Shown piece after piece: positions 61,101-64,000 of a stretch of DNA of 64,000 nt. Origin of the DNA: Candidatus Thalassospirochaeta sargassi (lineage in GTDB: Bacteria > Spirochaetota > Spirochaetia > UBA9216). Every line of letters starts with the position of its first letter. Positions within the stretch are counted from its first letter, which is position 1. The DNA lies in assembly GCA_028532855.1 (NCBI GenBank), contig JAQQAL010000017.1:62001-126000 (forward strand), written 5' to 3'. The notes under the pieces are model-generated. The model was not told the origin of the DNA, did not search any database, and was given only the letters and a program-made list of their open reading frames with translations. Position numbers and translations under genes: made by a program.

Positions 61101-62564
61101 ATGAATTTGAGTGAATATTTTAAACCTTTCCGTGAGAACACAATAGGTTTTGACGCTAAAATGCAGCTCACCTCCGGTGATACTGGCGGAATAGTCTATG
61201 CCGATTGGGTTGCAAGCGGTAGAATGTATGAGCCTATTGAAGATTTTATGCGTACAGAGATTGCTCCCCTGGTTGCCAACACTCATACAGAAACAACCCT
61301 CACCGGAACGACAATGACCAGAGCCTATCACGACGCCCGGAATGTCATTAAAAAACATGTTAATGCGGGGAAATCTGATTCTCTATTTCTCGTCGGATTC
61401 GGCATGACTGCGGCAATAAACAAACTGCAGAGGATCCTTGGTTTAAGGCTGCCCGAAGGCTGCCCCGAGAGCTGCGGCGGGGCAAAACCCCTGGTTATTA
61501 TTACTCATATGGAACATCATTCAAACCAGATTACCTGGGAAGAATGTGCGTGCGACGTCGAGATTATCCCCCGCGTAGATGAAACAGGACTGCCAGATCT
61601 TGAAGCTCTGCAGTTCATGCTGGATGAAAACAGAAACAGGCCCCAGATTATAGGCGCATTCTCAGCATGCTCAAACGTAACTGGTATAATCACGCCCTAC
61701 CATAAAATGGCGAAGATGATGCACAGAGCGGGCAGACTCTGTTTTGTCGACTTTGCCGCATCAGCCCCATATGTCGACATTGACATGCACCCCGAAGATC
61801 CGGAAGAGGCGCTCGATGTCATCTATTTTTCACCCCATAAATTCCTTGGCGGCCCGGGCTCATCCGGTGTACTTGTCATGAATAACACCCTCTACACAAG
61901 AGACGTTCCTGACAATCCGGGCGGCGGTACGGTAAAATGGACCACCCCCTTCGGCAGCCATTCCTATGTCGATGAAATTGAGATGCGGGAGGACGGCGGT
62001 ACACCGGGCTTTCTACAGGCTATAAGAACTGCGCTGTGCATCAAACTTAAGGAAACCATGGGTACCGTGAATATTCGTGAGCGTGAAGAAGAGCTGAAAA
62101 AGATTCTCCTGGAAGAATTATCCAAAGAACCTCAGGTTTATCTTCTGGAACCCCAGAACAGAGACAGACTGGGCATTATTTCAATCTACGCCCCCGGCGA
62201 GCATCACAACCTTATAGTTAAACTGCTTAACGACAAATTCGGAATACAAACCCGGGGTGGTTGCAGCTGCGCTGGTACTTACGGTCATCTGCTGTTTTCG
62301 ATTGACCAGTCCACATCCCAGAAAATAACCGACATGATAGAAAGCGGCGACCTCACTCAAAAACCCGGCTGGGTACGCATTTCACTTCATCCGACAATGA
62401 CTGATGAAAACGCACGGTACATTGGAAGTTCTGTTGTCAGTGTAATCAGAAACTATAAGGCATGGGGTCAGGACTATACCTTTCATCAGGACAGCGGAGA
62501 GTTTACACTCAAGACTGATGGGCCGGAGCTGCCCGGCATACTTGACAGGTTTAAAGCAGTATAG
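61101..62564 (+). CDS. Class V aminotransferase (cysteine desulfurase-like)
   Basis: A 487-residue fold-type I PLP enzyme. The PLP-binding Lys lies in YFSPHKFLGGPGSSGVLV (near 247), with Asp/His in DFAASAPYVDID and HMEHHSNQ. A Cys-rich loop (TRGGCSCAGTYGHLLF, near 385) is where cysteine desulfurases hold the catalytic Cys. It exceeds SufS by about 80 residues. AGGGGAA precedes the ATG. A promoter TTGCAT-16-TATAAT (61055-61082) supports a separate transcript. A cysteine desulfurase or selenocysteine-lyase-like activity is possible, of interest given the selenoprotein in the window. Confidence 0.85.
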   Translation: MNLSEYFKPFRENTIGFDAKMQLTSGDTGGIVYADWVASGRMYEPIEDFMRTEIAPLVANTHTETTLTGTTMTRAYHDARNVIKKHVNAGKSDSLFLVGFGMTAAINKLQRILGLRLPEGCPESCGGAKPLVIITHMEHHSNQITWEECACDVEIIPRVDETGLPDLEALQFMLDENRNRPQIIGAFSACSNVTGIITPYHKMAKMMHRAGRLCFVDFAASAPYVDIDMHPEDPEEALDVIYFSPHKFLGGPGSSGVLVMNNTLYTRDVPDNPGGGTVKWTTPFGSHSYVDEIEMREDGGTPGFLQAIRTALCIKLKETMGTVNIREREEELKKILLEELSKEPQVYLLEPQNRDRLGIISIYAPGEHHNLIVKLLNDKFGIQTRGGCSCAGTYGHLLFSIDQSTSQKITDMIESGDLTQKPGWVRISLHPTMTDENARYIGSSVVSVIRNYKAWGQDYTFHQDSGEFTLKTDGPELPGILDRFKAV

Positions 62565-62570
62565 ATTCAC

Positions 62571-64000
62571 ATGGAGCAGGATGATCTGATATCAGCCGCT
62601 GAAACGGCTTCAATACTGAGCATTTCCGAAGCGAGTGTACGCAACTGGGTAAGACACGGATACCTCCACAAGAATGACGGCTGGTTTGATAGAGCTGAAG
62701 TTAAAACACTGCTGGAAAAAATACGCTGCGGTGAAATAGACAGACTGAACAGCAGGGCTAACAAAAGGCATCAGAATGGCAACCTTCTTCCGACAGGAAA
62801 GCTGCATGATATTGCTGCATCTTTAATAGAACAGGACCTGCCTGTTTGCGATATCATGTTTTTGATTTGTCTACATCAGTTTTGTGAAGCAGGATTATGC
62901 AGAATTGAAAAACCAATTCATATTAATGAAAACCATTGCAGAACCCCAATAATTTTCAAACACCTCTCATCATATATGCCAGTTTCGAGTCTGTCTAAAC
63001 TCGAAAATACCTGGAAAAGAGTCAAGTCAATTAAGTTACCTCACACCCTTCCTGCTGATTCCGATACCGCAGGCAAGATTTACCAAGCCCTTAATAGCAG
63101 AGGCTGCCGTGCTTTTACAGGCTCATTCTATACACCTGTAGATACTGCAGACCAATTAGTTACCACCTGTCTCGATATGGTAAAGGACAAGCCTGTTTCA
63201 AAGGTTACCTTCATTGACCCCTGCTGTGGAACTGGTCAGTTTCTTCTCTCATTTATAAAGGCTGGTGGCTCGCCCGAAAATGCTTTCGGGATTGATGCAG
63301 ATCCTACTGCGATCTTTATTGCAGCCTCCAATCTCCTCATCCAATGTCCGGAACTCTCGACAACACCTCGACTGTTTCTGCAAGATGGCTTGATGGATAC
63401 AATAAAATGCTCCGGTAAATTTGATCTGAGTGTTACTAACCCTCCCTGGGGGGCAAAATCAGTTGAGAACAAAACAACACTTTCAAAAATCTATCCATCG
63501 ATTAAAAGCGGCGAAACCTTTTCGTACTTTATAAATCGATGTATGAATCTGATAAACAGGCAGGGCATGGCAGGATTTGTACTGCCTGAATCTATCTTAA
63601 ATGTACAAAAACATATTGATATTCGCCGAATGCTAATGGAAGAATCCAGGATTATAGAGCTAAGAAACCATGGGAAGATCTTTAAGGGAGTATATACAGG
63701 TGTAGTAACATTGATAGCAACTAAATCTGCAGGAAAACAATCTTCAATGTTAAGATTAAACAATGATTTCACCTTCAGCATCATAACCGACCGCAGGAGC
63801 ACAAAACTAATTGATAAGCTCTATGATCTTCCTCACAGTACTCTTGAAAATAATGCTGATTGGGCATTGGGGATTGTCACAGGAGACAATGAAAGGTATT
63901 TAACAGCTGAACCGGCTTCAGATACAGAGCCGATAATCCGCGGCAGCAATATTCATCCAGGTATGGTGTTCCCGCCGCAGCAACATATCAGGTTTACTCC
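62571..64000 (+). CDS. N6-adenine DNA methylase with N-terminal MerR-like HTH (partial)
   Basis: The frame starts at ATG 62571, six bases after the aminotransferase stop codon, and is open to the window edge (476 codons so far). Residues 1-45 have a MerR/excisionase-like helix-turn-helix (ISAAETASILSISEASVRNWVRHGYL). Motif I DPCCGTGQFLLSF is near 214 and the catalytic TNPPWGAKS near 288 is an NPPW variant of NPPY. The DNA-recognition region follows (NADWALGIVTGDNERYLTAEP). It resembles TaqI-like N6-adenine methylases of restriction systems. The 3' end is missing. Confidence 0.85.
   Translation, partial: MEQDDLISAAETASILSISEASVRNWVRHGYLHKNDGWFDRAEVKTLLEKIRCGEIDRLNSRANKRHQNGNLLPTGKLHDIAASLIEQDLPVCDIMFLICLHQFCEAGLCRIEKPIHINENHCRTPIIFKHLSSYMPVSSLSKLENTWKRVKSIKLPHTLPADSDTAGKIYQALNSRGCRAFTGSFYTPVDTADQLVTTCLDMVKDKPVSKVTFIDPCCGTGQFLLSFIKAGGSPENAFGIDADPTAIFIAASNLLIQCPELSTTPRLFLQDGLMDTIKCSGKFDLSVTNPPWGAKSVENKTTLSKIYPSIKSGETFSYFINRCMNLINRQGMAGFVLPESILNVQKHIDIRRMLMEESRIIELRNHGKIFKGVYTGVVTLIATKSAGKQSSMLRLNNDFTFSIITDRRSTKLIDKLYDLPHSTLENNADWALGIVTGDNERYLTAEPASDTEPIIRGSNIHPGMVFPPQQHIRFT

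Noticed and set aside
1-64000. CRISPR arrays, tRNA or rRNA genes, insertion sequences, prophage
   Set aside because: No direct-repeat arrays, cloverleaf structures, rRNA segments or transposase/integrase genes were found in reading both strands.

Overview
The window reads as a chromosomal segment of a free-living, probably anaerobic or fermentative bacterium. A spirochaete (Spirochaetota) is my best guess. It rests on gene style: secreted sugar-binding proteins whose mature ends begin GGQQEE, PAS and 7TM regulators, AglEFG-type ABC sugar importers, and TTG starts with AGGAG ribosome sites. No rRNA or ribosomal-protein marker is present, so the assignment is tentative. Coding density is high and composition is moderate except for an AT-rich restriction-modification patch at 48.0-50.2 kb. 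There are no rRNA, tRNA, CRISPR or intact insertion sequences.

Layout. 0-6.3 kb: small zinc-ribbon protein, beta-CASP nuclease, then an etfB-etfA-acyl-CoA dehydrogenase operon ending in a clear terminator. 6.3-9.8 kb: BI-1 membrane protein, a gene remnant, a TetR regulator with an Fe-S aldo/keto reductase, a lipoprotein. 9.8-17.3 kb: metal (zinc/manganese-type) ABC importer whose ATPase carries a DUF1893 domain, with an NTP-transferase/HD protein; a TauE-like exporter; a ridA-malY-mtnA sulfur-salvage operon. 17.4-31.2 kb: SDR with zinc ribbon, membrane LuxR regulator, HD protein, methyltransferase, VOC protein, TetR-MATE operon, PAS histidine kinase, CinA, two divergent MATE exporters around a strong palindrome, and a RidA/dipeptidase pair. 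31.2-36 kb: amidohydrolase with two membrane proteins (one DUF5058), a 7TM-PAS-LuxR regulator and a beta-barrel-like protein. 36-37.3 kb: rhodanese plus TauE preceded by a 14-codon Cys/Trp leader peptide. 37.3-43.1 kb: 2-oxoacid (pyruvate or acetoin) dehydrogenase E1a-E1b-E2-E3 followed by a SorC-type regulator. 43.4-47.9 kb: full-length MetH and a ferredoxin-nitroreductase. 48-53.5 kb: type II restriction-modification pair, a HesB-like selenoprotein hidden by an in-frame UGA, a NatAB-type exporter, ferritin. 53.6-58.4 kb: LacI regulator and sugar ABC transporter without ATPase. 58.5-64 kb: second ABC exporter, class V aminotransferase, and an N6-adenine DNA methylase cut by the window edge.

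Three observations stand out. First, a selenocysteine-encoding HesB/IscA-like gene (50275-50559, minus) is invisible to ordinary ORF calling. Second, about eleven genes share a promoter whose -10 hexamer ends exactly six bases before the start codon, which predicts leaderless mRNAs. The corrected starts of several regulators follow from this. Third, one of these leaderless starts belongs to a tiny ORF (MKARQICRCWWTGF) ahead of rhodanese-TauE, a likely cysteine-sensing leader. A family of paired hairpins (7.0, 39.7 and 58.4 kb) and an E2 subunit with two peripheral-subunit-binding domains are further points of interest.
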